Counted from the first letter of the stretch, positions 25,701-32,705 are shown. The stretch: DNA of 64,000 nt from Undaria pinnatifida (GCA_012845835.1 JABAKD010000026.1:4293699-4357698); one strand, 5' to 3'. Made by a program: numbers and translations. Notes: generated from the sequence alone by a model not told the origin.

Positions 25701-28700
25701 TCAGCTTATCTAGCAGCCTGGGTTGGTTCGTGTGAAGGTGCTGCCATGGTCAGTTTTATTCGTCAATATTTCGCTATACTATAATGAAAATATAGTCCAG
25801 ATATAATGAAGATATAATGAAACCCTACCCAAAAGCGTTACTTGACGCCTATCCACTACCGCTAATGGGTTTTTTTATCCAAAAGGTTGGAACCGCCTTT
25901 GTTACACCTGCTTGGATGCGTGCGCTCGGTTAAGTTTCGGCGTACGAGCTCGAAATCGAGTTACAAACTGTCGCGCATGTATTGGGTGAATTCTACGTTC
26001 GTTACATCATTTTGATTGGCCCTCGATATTCCCGCCCATTTCCCATGTATCGCGCGTTTTCCGCTGTGCCAACTCTCCCCACCACCTGTTAATAGGTCGG
26101 CGTGGGCCCTCTTGCGCGTCTCCAGTACACCCTCGAGCAATACCGAGACGGCACGGCCTCTGTATCTCTGGGAAGACCGGATAAGACACTACCCACACAA
26201 TCCCTAGCCATACCGCTAAGCGATGTCTCGGACTCAAAGGATATTGTCACCGAGTCTGCTACGGTGGGTATTGTCACCGAGTCTGCTACGGTGGTTGCTG
26301 ACGCCGCGGGAGTCGCAGTCGCGGAAGGAGATGTAAGGAAGGTTAAGGGAGGAAAGAAGGGGAAGCGACGGACGAGCAGCGTTAAGAATGCCGGGGTGGG
26401 GGGGGGGGGTCAGTCTTTGGCCGCTGGAGGGGAGGAGGAGGTTAGGGCTGTGGGAGAAGACCAGTCCAGGCTGCTGCCGCCCGTCGTTGTACCGCAGGTG
26501 GGGTTTAAGTGATGTCATTGGCCAACGTTTGGCTTGTCGTTATGTAATTGGCCCGCTGAGTGATTACGCTGACACTTCTGTCATATGGAACAAGCATCAC
26601 GCCAGCCGCCGACGTAACGGGAACTTGCTTTGATGTTGTTCAATTTTCGGATTTGTATTGCCGGATTGCTCCCAGTAAAACAAATACATACCTGGTACCA
26701 CCAGATGTTGGTATAATAAGCAACTCCGTTGAATTAGTCTAGGGTCAACAGGAGCTGGGGAATAGTATTGTATTGCTTTTGTTTTGCGTGAGGTGAGGTG
26801 AGGTGTATTGTTTTCGTGTCGGCGTTGCCTGCCTCCTTGTTAGGAGAGCTTAAAGAAGATCGTCGGCTCAATATAGCACTTGGATTGCCTTGAGAACAAA
26901 CAGACGGGTATGACAAGATACCATTCACAAGCTGCCGTGTTTGTCGTTTAACTGATTTACTAACACGTTTTCCTTTTCTTGTCTTTTTGTCTTTTTGCTC
27001 ATTCCATCTATTATCTTCCCGCGTTTCCTCTCTCGTTCCCTCTCCCTAGACGTAACTCAGATGCGGGGTCACTTAACGGGCTCTTTTCCCCCCTCCCCAC
27101 TACGGTACGCGCCTTTTTTTTCGCGAAATTATTTGAGCCCCGTTCTTCCGTCGTCGACTCGCATGGAACCGACACTAATTCCAAGCAGTGTAGCCAAAAC
27201 GAAAACACGGCTGCGGTTCCAAAAGGGTTAAATCGTTACCAGGTACCAGGTATTGGTTATTGATACCAGGTACTATGTTTGCCATATTCCATATTCGATA
27301 TGCCATAATTTTATTATTCACATATTGCCATCGCCATCATACCCCGTCCCTACCGTCCTTACCGTCCTTACCGTCCTTACCGTCCTTACCGTTACCAGAT
27401 CCTGAAGTGCCAGTTACGCGACTTTGTCGACCGCAACCCAAGCTACGTTTCCTTCCTAGCGCAACGCCAGGGTTTGCCCTTGCCCTCGCCTAGCGCTGCG
27501 GACGGCGATGGTGGCTTAGAGGGAGTTGAGGAGGAGGAGGAGCCTTTCGACGGTGGCAGTGGCAGTGGTGGAAGTCAGGTTGTCTTTTGGGAGCGGGCCG
27601 TGGGGGCTAGACTCTCTCAGATGTTCAGGTGGGTGCTTTTCTGTCAAATGCCGCGGTGCGCTTCTTTTTTTTTCGTTAACCGTGTTTTTTCGGGCGGGAA
27701 AAACGCATCGTTTCGTCGCAGGATGGGGGGGGTCCAACCCCCCGTACTTCTGATGATGATGCCCTTTGCATGATTTTTTATGTGTTGCTGCCGCACCCGC
27801 CAATTTGGATGTTTTTGTTGTTGTGATTTTTCAAGGCAACATAGCGTAGCTGTTGCTACAGTAGGAATTCGCCCGGCAAGATATTCGTAGGACTGTCGCC
27901 ACCTTGCGTGCGTTAGTGGATGGGTGGACGGGCAGCAAAAACTGAAAATATGTACCAGGTATATATTATTATTGCTACCAGGTATACCAGGTATACCAGG
28001 TATAGTATACCAGGTACGGTATACAAGCTTCTTTCCCTTGGGGATGTAGTTGTTAATATGAATAGCTGATGATATCAATAGGTTTGGTTATCAATAGCTT
28101 CAAATAACGGGGGGGTGTTTTTTACTTCCATAATACTTCAAAATGGGGAGCGCAGGCGTTCCTATGAGCTAATATGGGGTATACCAGGTCCTGACATGGA
28201 CACAAAAGAGCTCTTGAGCTCTTGAAAAGTAAAAAAATCTAAAAAAAGTAGCCATGTGACGGGGCAAGTAGCACCGACCATTATTAATAATAGCACAAAC
28301 CAGTTTTCCTGGTATAGTTTAGCCTCAACTTGGCGGTGTTTACACGGATGCCAGTTGCCATCGCTCTCATTATCGCACCGCCCTCTTTCCCTTATCGTTT
28401 TTTTTCCACATGAAAACGTCTTACTCGTACAGCAGATACGTTACATGCGTAAATAGGCACAGTGCGAGACGGTGTCATCTTTCGCTCCTCTGCTTATGAC
28501 CCGTTTTTTTTTTCTCTTTTTCTGCGTGTGGCCTTTTTTTATCCTTTCGGTTTTTCCTTTGTTCACTTCAGGCCTGCGGACTCCCCGTACGCTCTTATGA
28601 AAAAGGAGGCACGGGGGAAGGGGCCGGCGGGCCAGAAGGGTGCGCCCGTAAGTGAGCTCGACTTGCTCGTTGGAGATGTGCTGTACTTCAACCACAGGGT

Positions 28701-31576
28701 AAGTCTGTACTTCAACTTCAACTTCAACTTCAACTTCAACCGCTGTGTAAGGCGTAAGTCCGGTGCCGTCGTTGCTGTCGCCCCTGCGGTTTATTGCTTT
28801 CCCCATTGCCTGAACGTGGTCTGTTTATCCCTTAACGCCTGTACAACTGGAAATCCATTTTGATATTCAAATTACTTGATGTTAAGTGTACGGACGGGTT
28901 TTGGAGCTCTACAAGGATTACGCAACTTACGCTGGCAATAGTATGGAAAGGGAAGGCTGACCCTTTGAGCGAGCTGGACTTGCTCGTGGGCCATGCTCTG
29001 TGCTTGAACCATGTAATAGGTGACTCGAAACTCTCTACACCAACGACAGGGCGAGTCGGATTGTCACCATTGTGATCGTTGTTTTCGTCCCTGCGAATGC
29101 TTGCGCTCCCCATTGTGTATCAATAGGCGTGCTTTCTTATGTAACAAGGGATTACTGTTGACCGGCCGACCGAAGCTCTGATGCAACTTGTTGCTGCCGC
29201 TGCTGCTGCTGCCGCCGCCCCCGTCTACGACATGTTGATGGGTTGATGTGTGCTCATCTGTCCGTCTGTATCTCGGGCCGTTTTTTTTTCATGTTTTCTG
29301 TTTTTTCCAGATGGGGGTGCTGGCGTCGAAGATCCAGATTAAAATGCCGCCGACCGTGGACCTCATACAGGAGGCCACCAAGCTCGCGGAAGACGTGGAG
29401 TGGGGCAGCAGGTGATTACCGCCCTAACCAACTGTTCATGTTGTAAGCAGTGCTTGGTGGTCGAGTGAAGGTATACGCTAGCGGAAGAGGGCAGTAGGCG
29501 ATTGATCTAACTAACTTGTAATTTGTAACGGCGCTTGGTGATTGGCTAGCCGTATAAGCTGACGGAAGACGCCCAGTGGGGCAGCAGGTGATCGGCTTAA
29601 CAAACCGAACTGCCAGAAGTGGTTGGCTAACGGCAAAATATCGCGGAAGGCGTAGAGTGGGGCGCCAGGTGATTGGCCTAGCTCACTATTCATATTGAAA
29701 CGGTGCCTGGTCGTTGGCTAACGGGCTGTTCACATTTCATAAACGGTGCTCGGCATGCCTCAAAACTCAACAACAGCGCCCTAGTATATCTCTCACGAGC
29801 ACAAGCACGACCGACCAACACTTGCCGTTCCGCGCCCGCGTCAACGCCCACCCACCCATCCCATCTCCGAAGTAACAGCTGCCAAGATGATTTCGCGTTT
29901 GTCGCGAAACGCGTGCTGTGGGTTTAGCCGTATCGCGAAGAGCGTGCTGTGCTGCAGATCTAAGGGGGTTAGGGTTAGCCTTGCAACGATTAATTTGGCG
30001 GGTTCAATTCTATCGCCTATGGGATATTTTTCTGGTCAAGATCTCTCTTGGTCTGCCAGCGTGCCGACAAAATCGGGCGAAGCGCATGGCAGCAGCAGCC
30101 ATATACACGCCTTCACACCGTTGTGGTCGGCGAGTATTGATCGAAGTGGCACCCCATCTAATCACGCTCCAGGACTGAAACCCCCGTTTTCTAGCAACTT
30201 TATGCCAAGGATTGCGAGCTCAATATGTTTCGATCAGCTCGCAATGTTTGGCGTTTCACTATTTTACCCGATCGTGAGGAGTTGAGTCCTGCGAAGCGTG
30301 ATGAGATAAGGTGAACACCCTCCTGGGCGAGTATTGAGCGGGGTGGCACCCTATCTCCATTCGCCTCACAGGACTGAACTCCCCGACTTCCGGCAGTGAT
30401 AGGCCAACGATTGCGAGCTCAATATTTTTTCTTGAGGTCGTAATGTTGGGCGTGTCACTACCGGATGACGGGGAGTTCAGTCCTGCTTCGGCGTAATGAG
30501 GGAGGGGGGCCCCGCTCAACACTCCCCACGCCGATGCGAAGGACCATCGAGTTGCTGCTTCCAGCTCCTTCGCCCGCTTGTGCTGGACGTCGAGAAGAGG
30601 GTGGGAATGTTCGGCAAGCAGTATTTACGACTTGGCCTGGCCCAGCCTCGACAATGACTGATAGCCCACACTACTGCTGTAACTCTTCACGTATTTTCCG
30701 ATATTTTTCCGTTAGGGTTGGGGTTGGACTTGGGGTTATCGAAATACCGGGTATTTTTTTATCCATTTATCGAAAGCTGGGCCAAGATCTATACAATGTT
30801 TTTTTACATCGAACGCTACGTATCGTGCGTGCACTTAAACGCACCCCCCCCCCCCCCCCCCCCGCAACCCGCCGCCGTGCATGATTCATTAGCCTGCTAC
30901 AATGGGTATTATGCATACACTGCGGCGTGACGCCCACCCCTCCCTCCTCACCCGCCGCCGCCCCCCTCGCGTCACCTCCCGCCGCTATGCATAGCTGATA
31001 GGCCTCTCTCGGTAGGTCTGGTGTGTGCACTTTGGCGTATTTTTGACACCCCCCCGCCCCGTCGCTAACCCCCCCCCCTGCCGCCGCCGTGTTTACGTAC
31101 GCCCATGCAGACAAATCAGGAGAATATTAGGGCTGGGGTCATGGACCGAGCGAGAAGTTACCGAACCGTTGTCGACATCGACCACATCAACCACAGACAC
31201 CTGCCAAGAGGGGGACCGACAGGTTCCCTCCCTACCCACAGCAGCGACGGCATCACCATCAACAGCACCAACAGCACCAACAGAAGCAGCAACAGCGACA
31301 CCAGCAGCGACATCGAAAGCAATGCCTAAAAAGAGTAGAAAGAAGCGCCAGTGGGTGTCTGACACATTCCAGAGCTTCTGGGAATACGCTGGGGGAAACG
31401 GCGCGGACTTGGGAGTTCACACGGCGGTGCAGGCGGTTGTAGAGGAAGGGGGCGACCGACAGGCCGCGCAGGAGCTAGAGAGGTTGTTGGGCGAGGTTAG
31501 CGGGTATGAGGGGAGGCTGGAGGGGCTGCTGGACTTGCCTATCCAGGACTTGCCCGGGAACGCCGAGGGTAAGTGA
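7494..31576 (+). CDS. Long mTERF-repeat protein, 18+ exons (gene-level entry)
   Basis: Mitochondrial transcription termination factor (mTERF) family proteins are organelle nucleic-acid-binding proteins built from repeated helical motifs with a Pro-x-x-Leu core; they act in organelle transcription, splicing or translation. Eighteen exons can be chained in phase, giving about 1085 residues counting one 17-nt candidate exon. Exons 2-8 and 11-14 carry motifs such as KSPRLL, LNPDLLLYDVE, HRKPDLLLSNVE, AYPVLLSYSLD, IAPNLLLNDVQ and RCPQLLLSDV. Exons 8-10 and 14-18 add Gly-, Ala-, Thr- and Lys-rich linkers and a charged C-terminal part. Typical family members are 300-600 residues, so this one is long. 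Exon 1 encodes a signal-peptide-like leader. The first exon, the 7/8 junction and the 3' end are the weakest parts of the model. The TGA at 31574 ends the frame, but a good donor lies in the last exon and the gene could continue. Confidence 0.8.
8440..9440 (+). repeat. Tandem/dispersed satellite in intron 1
   Basis: Words such as GTGTCGCTAGGCAACTCC and GTGCCGCTAGGCGACG recur about every 60-200 bases. A long block at 8675-8855, including ACGGGAAAGAGACGGTACGG, is repeated at 9186-9420, so there is a higher-order unit of roughly 510 bases. Confidence 0.8.
9434..10430 (+). repeat. G-rich satellite, units of about 250-400 bases
   Basis: At least three partial units share GCGGGTGGTGGGGAAGGAGG, long G runs, AGAAAGATAATGAGRTGATA and a tail resembling TTTATTACTCTGGCAGATTT. 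G runs of 10-22 bases near 9520, 9690, 9900-9945, 10090 and 10230 could form G-quadruplexes. Confidence 0.85.
10487..11286 (+). pseudogene. LINE reverse-transcriptase C-terminal fragment, frameshifted
   Basis: The translation matches the C-terminal part of the LINE at 1797-5384: YKQTIEFVYLGEAIS, YDRPGVRVRLKVRLLKAEVI and ETLLHDCMTWS in one frame to about 10900. It then shifts frame to SYADALAKTASESIEAIVRK and RRILFAEFVARMEEERMPQR, up to the stop at 11286. The 5' three quarters, including the catalytic core, are missing, as in 5'-truncated LINE copies. It is a relative rather than a recent copy. It lies in intron 1 of the mTERF-like gene. Confidence 0.85.
11987..12110 (+). repeat. Dispersed repeat family, copy 1
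   Basis: This shares GTACCACCTTTGGTTTGTT, a CTCCAGAGTGAC segment and CCTGTCCTGTGACCACGGAC with copies at about 19665-19770 and 45715-45825. The family is about 110 bp and non-coding; its type is unknown. Confidence 0.75.
12186..12300 (+). mobile_element. tRNA-derived SINE-like head (candidate)
   Basis: A pol III B-box-like GAGTTCGAATCC lies about 35 bases after an A-box-like TGGCGTATCAGC, the order of a tRNA-derived SINE. The opposite strand translates to the GGIRTHET-type peptide often seen as a spurious product of tRNA-derived repeats. Stems pair imperfectly, so this is not a functional tRNA gene. Where a SINE body might end (possibly near 12490) is unclear. Confidence 0.35.
13193..13248 (+). 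repeat. Ghost of mTERF exon 2 (acceptor plus exon start)
   Basis: About 54 bases repeat the acceptor GCAG and the first 49 bases of exon 2 (13355-13408) with four or so differences. The copy still reads IRTLQQLLPGLDACMLV before it diverges. It lies 162 bases upstream of the real exon. Confidence 0.85.
13360..13511 (+). CDS. mTERF-like gene exon 2
   Basis: Acceptor GATGCAG, donor AG|GTGAGA; starts in phase 0 and ends with two bases of a split Arg codon. It encodes IRTLQQLLPGLDAYMLVYKS then PRLLTSAHLKKIVPARLAAM, one complete mTERF repeat. Confidence 0.88.
13512..14907. other. Intron 2, with CCATA pentamer array
   Basis: Mostly non-repetitive, with no exon recognised. A pure (CCATA)n array of about 13 units occupies 14810-14878 and ends 29 bases before the exon 3 acceptor. 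TACCAGGTA lies at about 14532. Confidence 0.7.
14908..15120 (+). CDS. mTERF-like gene exon 3, GC donor
   Basis: Acceptor TTTGTCAG; encodes LVKLNPDLLLYDVEKTLAPR onward, two mTERF repeats with APALLLHDTETF. The exon ends ...GTTGTCAG followed by GCGAGT, a GC donor. Joining to ACGCGAG of exon 4 restores LRVVRREPTILYLD, the normal motif. Confidence 0.88.
15650..15803 (+). CDS. mTERF-like gene exon 4
   Basis: Acceptor TTTGCTCAG, donor AAG|GTGTTA. It encodes REPTILYLDISRTVKQRLEN and LADLLPGQNVTAMVGRVPRL, then LTSDVSGMAQK. It ends in phase 0. Confidence 0.85.
15930..15975 (+). repeat. Ghost of mTERF exon 4 donor end
   Basis: The last 28 bases of exon 4 with its donor (GGGATGGCACAGAAGGTGT) are repeated here, 156 bases downstream inside the intron, with two or three changes. 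Confidence 0.85.
16330..16377 (+). CDS. mTERF-like gene exon 5: 48-nt micro-exon
   Basis: Acceptor GCATGGCAG, donor AAG|GTGGGT, phase 0 at both ends. The 16 residues LSSLRWLLGPDADLKK complete the repeat between MAQK of exon 4 and IVHRKPDLLL of exon 6, which would otherwise lack its first helix. Confidence 0.75.
16465..16570 (+). repeat. ACT/ACC trinucleotide repeat
   Basis: An imperfect (CTA/CCA)n array in intron 5. The long Val runs on the opposite strand are an artefact of it. Confidence 0.9.
17531..17695 (+). CDS. mTERF-like gene exon 6
   Basis: Acceptor CTTTACTCAG, donor AAG|GTGCGA, phase 0 at both ends, 55 codons. It encodes IVHRKPDLLLSNVETTVAAK, then FRELQQLFPEGDVVQMVERD and ATVLFYDFEKSINVK. 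Confidence 0.88.
18301..18335 (+). repeat. 9-bp minisatellite (TGTATGCTG)n
   Basis: Four tandem units of TGTATGCTG end in CACCAGGTA in intron 6. Confidence 0.85.
18391..18513 (+). CDS. mTERF-like gene exon 7
   Basis: Acceptor TTCTCGGCAG, donor CAG|GTACAG, 41 codons, phase 0 at both ends. It encodes VDCWRERVSNVTELDHMITA then YPVLLSYSLDTTVSRLDFLI and Q. Confidence 0.87.
19163..19179 (+). CDS. mTERF-like gene micro-exon 7b (speculative)
   Basis: The 17 bases between GGTTAG and GTACGT have exactly the phase needed to link exon 7 to exon 8, adding QKLSA plus a split Ala so that FLIQ runs on through KFLERKVEG. Such a short exon can fit by chance, so this is only a candidate. Confidence 0.3.
19665..19770 (+). 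repeat. Dispersed repeat family, copy 2
   Basis: It shares GCCATGATATAT, GTGTACCACTT and CACTCCAGAGTGACTGGAG with the copies at 11987 and 45715; the CTCCA...TGGAG part could form a short hairpin. Confidence 0.65.
20760..20790. repeat. Perfect hairpin, 14-bp arms, 3-base loop
   Basis: TGACCGTCATGTGA, loop ACG, then the exact complement TCACATGACGGTCA. Further GACGGTCATATAACGGTCAT words follow to about 20805. Function unknown. Confidence 0.9.
20950..21112 (+). CDS. mTERF-like gene exon 8, GC donor
   Basis: Acceptor CTGAGCAG; encodes KFLERKVEGPSVLRLWPGLY followed by an acidic, Gly-rich linker (SDGDGGGGSVGS). It ends CAG followed by GCAAGC, a consensus GC donor, and joins exon 9 in phase 0. No GT donor in a fitting position is visible. 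Confidence 0.75.
21427..21460 (+). repeat. 15-bp direct duplication
   Basis: CTAGACGGCCGTCCG occurs twice in tandem; each unit is itself partly palindromic (ACGGCCGT). Confidence 0.85.
21590..21691 (+). CDS. mTERF-like gene exon 9 (linker)
   Basis: Acceptor GCCTGTTAG, donor AAG|GTGACC, 34 codons, phase 0. It encodes DDGSVLTTTPSAAAAKAATA then HVKSLERQYGSNIK: an Ala/Thr linker ending in a charged helix. No family motif; called from splice signals, phase and the duplicated donor end. Confidence 0.72.
21766..21802 (+). repeat. Ghost of mTERF exon 9 donor end
   Basis: CTCTCGAGCGACAGTACG and the ACATCAARGTGACC donor of exon 9 (21660-21697) recur about 107 bases downstream, followed by a similar CT-rich intron start. 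Confidence 0.88.
21965..22069 (+). CDS. mTERF-like gene exon 10
   Basis: Acceptor TTTTCGTAG, donor CAG|GTATAA, 35 codons, phase 0. It encodes ETQLRFSSALRRGKHGANPT then EMDMILYDIKSFDQQ, a charged helical segment before the next mTERF repeats. Confidence 0.8.
22150..22680 (+). repeat. Degenerate minisatellite, about 15-18-bp unit
   Basis: Many imperfect copies of a unit like GCGGTGATGCTTTAGCG fill the middle of intron 10. The sequence reads as noise in all frames. Confidence 0.9.
22800..23090 (+). repeat. Degenerate repeat before exon 11
   Basis: About four imperfect units containing TTTTGCTGGTGCTGTGCGT and TGTTGTCGCTAAATCGTG run up to the acceptor of exon 11. Confidence 0.75.
23100..23216 (+). 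CDS. mTERF-like gene exon 11
   Basis: Acceptor TTGGCGCAG, donor AAG|GTGACA, 39 codons, phase 0. It encodes VRKLAMGTRMKRFRELLPGL then NADKLFKDFPQVVMMDLKK, an mTERF repeat. Confidence 0.88.
23500..23535 (+). repeat. Ghost of mTERF exon 11 donor end
   Basis: GGTCATGACGGACCTTAAGA followed by AGGTCAGT repeats the end of exon 11 and a donor, about 310 bases downstream, directly after a TACCAGGTA motif. Weaker copies of CCTTAAGAAGG lie near 23390 and 23450. Confidence 0.82.
23690..24020 (+). repeat. Degenerate CTCGCTGTCTTAAATG-type repeat
   Basis: A pyrimidine-rich minisatellite with units like GCCTCGCTGTCTTAAATGC runs up to the exon 12 acceptor and probably supplies its polypyrimidine tract. Confidence 0.85.
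24034..24213 (+). CDS. mTERF-like gene exon 12
   Basis: Acceptor AATTCCTCAG, donor AAG|GTACGT, 60 codons, phase 0. It encodes VEERVQELRELLCGSDVSSA, VSIAPNLLLNDVQTCLRPRM and TRLVVALTAKQMEGVLDGDK: a full mTERF repeat and the start of the next. Confidence 0.9.
24776..24922 (+). CDS. mTERF-like gene exon 13
   Basis: Acceptor TGTCTTCAG, donor GTC|GTGAGT, 49 codons, phase 0. It encodes VKGMVVRCPQLLLSDVRNVV, VPSLQYMLRSTSDHDELAKR and LFRDPSLLV, continuing in frame to VGVGPLARLQ of exon 14. Confidence 0.9.
25060..25225 (+). repeat. Two ghosts of mTERF exon 13 donor end
   Basis: GAGCTGGCCAAGCGTCTCTT through CCTCCTCGTCGTGAGT of exon 13 recurs at about 25060-25105, and its last 25 bases recur again at 25193-25220. 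Both copies keep the GTGAGT donor and share the same following intron sequence (CGAGTCTCATTGTG). Confidence 0.92.
25226..26095. other. Intron 13 remainder
   Basis: AT-rich near 25770-25825 (repeated ATAATGAARATATA). One TACCTGGTA at about 25428. No exon accepted; see the rejected candidate at 25582. Confidence 0.5.
26096..26497 (+). CDS. mTERF-like gene exon 14
   Basis: Acceptor GTTAATAG, donor CAG|GTGGGG, 134 codons, phase 0. It opens with VGVGPLARLQYTLEQYRDG, the end of an mTERF repeat, then a long low-complexity linker: a 27-base in-frame tandem duplication (IVTESATVG, IVTESATV), a Lys-rich basic patch (KVKGGKKGKRR) and Gly/Glu-rich sequence. Confidence 0.82.
26498..27398. other. Intron 14, with CCTTACCGT minisatellite
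   Basis: Four TACCWGGTA motifs (26689, 27239 twice in overlap, 27264). A (CCTTACCGT)n array at 27345-27393 runs to within five bases of the exon 15 acceptor and forms its pyrimidine tract. No exon seen. Confidence 0.7.
27399..27628 (+). CDS. mTERF-like gene exon 15
   Basis: Acceptor GTTACCAG, donor TTCAG|GTGGGT, ending with two bases of a split Arg codon. It encodes ILKCQLRDFVDRNPSYVSFL, an acidic EEEEEPFDGGSGSGG linker and WERAVGARLSQMF. The NPSYVSFL part resembles a last mTERF repeat. Confidence 0.8.
27953..28016 (+). repeat. Cluster of five TACCAGGTA motifs
   Basis: Five copies within 64 bases, three of them as a near-perfect 8-bp array (TACCAGGTATACCAGGTA). It is the densest site of the window-wide motif. 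Confidence 0.92.
28572..28698 (+). CDS. mTERF-like gene exon 16
   Basis: Acceptor CACTTCAG, donor AGG|GTAAGT; begins with the last base of a split Arg codon. It encodes PADSPYALMKKEARGKGPAG then QKGAPVSELDLLVGDVLYFN and HR. No domain recognised; called on phase and splice signals. Confidence 0.72.
28703..28742 (+). repeat. (CTTCAA)n array in the donor region
   Basis: Starting four bases after the exon 16 donor, the exon's own TACTTCAAC is expanded as CTTCAA hexamers, another local expansion at an exon edge. Confidence 0.85.
28925..29015 (+). repeat. Duplicate of mTERF exon 16 (ghost or alternative exon)
   Basis: GAGCGAGCTGGACTTGCTCG through GCTTGAACCA matches the second half of exon 16 at about 80% and reads LSELDLLVGHALCLNHVIG, followed by an AG|GTGACT donor. 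The GGGAAGG part upstream also matches. It could be spliced as an alternative exon or be a fossil. Confidence 0.75.
29311..29411 (+). CDS. mTERF-like gene exon 17
   Basis: Acceptor TTTTTTCCAG, donor CAGCAG|GTGATT, ending with two bases of a split Arg codon. It encodes MGVLASKIQIKMPPTVDLIQ then EATKLAEDVEWGS. Confidence 0.78.
29470..29680 (+). repeat. Three ghosts of mTERF exon 17 donor end
   Basis: The exon 17 end (GCGGAAGACGTGGAGTGGGG, then CAGCAGGTGATT) recurs at about 29480, 29560 and 29642 with decreasing fidelity, spaced about 80-85 bases. Each copy is followed by the same type of intron start (GGCCTAGCTCACTRTTCAT-like). Confidence 0.92.
30130..30535. repeat. Two adjacent long inverted repeats (foldback-like element)
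   Basis: Copy 2 (30329-30535) has arms of about 90 bp: CAGGACTGAACTCCCCG at 30369 returns as its complement CGGGGAGTTCAGTCCTG at 30468, and GAGTATTGAGCGGGG returns near 30530. Copy 1 (30130-30320) is a more diverged version with a centre at GAGCTCAATATGTTTCG. No coding capacity. It sits in intron 17. Confidence 0.85.
30845..30872 (+). repeat. Poly-C tract
   Basis: About 20 consecutive C, with further C runs at 31050 and 31070 before the exon 18 acceptor. Confidence 0.9.
31111..31576 (+). CDS. mTERF-like gene exon 18 (last recognised)
   Basis: Acceptor CCCATGCAG; the first base completes the Arg codon of exon 17, giving GSRQIRRILGLGSWTEREV. A Thr/Ala/Ser/Pro linker, a basic patch (PKKSRKKRQW) and a charged helical end (QELERLLGEVSGYEGRLEGL) follow. 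The frame stops at TGA 31574-31576, but GTAAGTG at 31569 is a good donor, so this may be internal. A phase-incompatible exon-like stretch reading QFDVERFSFFGNDG lies at 31900-31942. Confidence 0.75.
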
Positions 31577-31604
31577 AAATTGTTGTTTCATTGGGGGTGT
31601 ACCT

Positions 31605-31795
31605 ATAGTGCTGGTTGAATAGTGCCTGTGTCCGGTATTGTGCCGGTGAAACGCTTGGCACGACTGGAAGTCGCTATATATCCACCAGTATCAGCATTAT
31701 GCTAGACCCAATAGTGCCGGTGTCCGATATGCTGCCGCCATTGTTGGCTGGCACATACCTGCACCTTACGGAGACCACCAGTGTAGTATTGATAA
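31605..31795. mobile_element. Short TIR-type element, copy 1
   Basis: About 190 bp, related to 44293-44497. Shared blocks are CTATAGTGSTG at the left, GTGAAACGCTTGGCAC, ATAGTGCCGGT, GGCTGGCACATAC and GGAGACCACCA at the right. The ends are inverted (left TATAGTGCTGG, right complement TACACTGGTGG). Non-coding MITE candidate; a TA target as in Tc1/mariner elements is possible. Confidence 0.55.
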
Positions 31796-32449
31796 AAGAC
31801 TGACCGCGGTTTGACTCCTTGAGTGGCCGCCCCATGTACACTAAACATGGTATATTAAGGCCCAAATAAGCCTTGACGCGCCCCAACGACCGCCCTCTCA
31901 GCAGTTTGACGTTGAAAGGTTTTCCTTCTTCGGGAACGATGGCGGTGAGCGAAGGTGCTACAATAGCAGACTCACCGCGGTTTAACTCCTTAACAGTGCG
32001 GACGTGTGACGACGCGCTCTTCTTTTCTTATCCACGGCCCAACATCAGAAATGTGTGTCGCTGCTTAAGCCCCAGCTATGATCTCCCTCCCCTCCCCTCC
32101 CCAAAACTGCCTCTGACCTTGCGTACATCGGTCGCTGCAGATACCGTCCGAACTACCGATGTCGTGGAGACTCAAACTGCCGCTGAGGACGGTTCCTACC
32201 CCGTACAGCAATAGTCAGAGCAATAACCAGCAGTTGTGCTGGATACACTTGTTGCTGTTGTTGTGGTAGAGGGCTGAATTCGATGTACATACAGATCGAC
32301 GTGCTGCGGTAGATACAGACGGGGTTGTCGCGATGGGACTATTGCTGTGGCTCTGACGCCACCTGGCATCACCGAACATGATGCTGCAGCTGCGGAAAAC
32401 AGGTAGCTCGGTAGCAGATTGTTGTCGAGGCGCGGGGTGGCCTTGTCTC

Positions 32450-32705
32450 GACAACGGTTACACGGTTACCTTTTCGGGGGTTATGGTTTCCGTGTATACC
32501 TTTTCGATGGTTATTCATACCTTTTGGACGGTTACTGTTTCGGTGGTTTCCTTTTCGGCAAGTGCTTTTCGATTGCCACCTTTTCGGTGGTTAACGTTTC
32601 GATGGTTACCTTTTTCGAGTGTACCTTTCGATGGGCTCCTTTTCGTCGAGTACCTTTTCAACGGTCACCTTTCCACTTTCCACGGTTGCTTTTTATGGTT
32701 ACCTT
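32450..32705 (+). repeat. Minisatellite of GGTTACCTTTTCG units
   Basis: About twelve imperfect 15-20-bp units built on GGTTACCTTTTCGG. Confidence 0.88.

Noticed and set aside
31900-31983. Possible further mTERF exon reading QFDVERFSFFGNDG
   Set aside because: The acceptor and donor look good, but the phase from the exon 18 donor gives an immediate stop; kept only as a remark.
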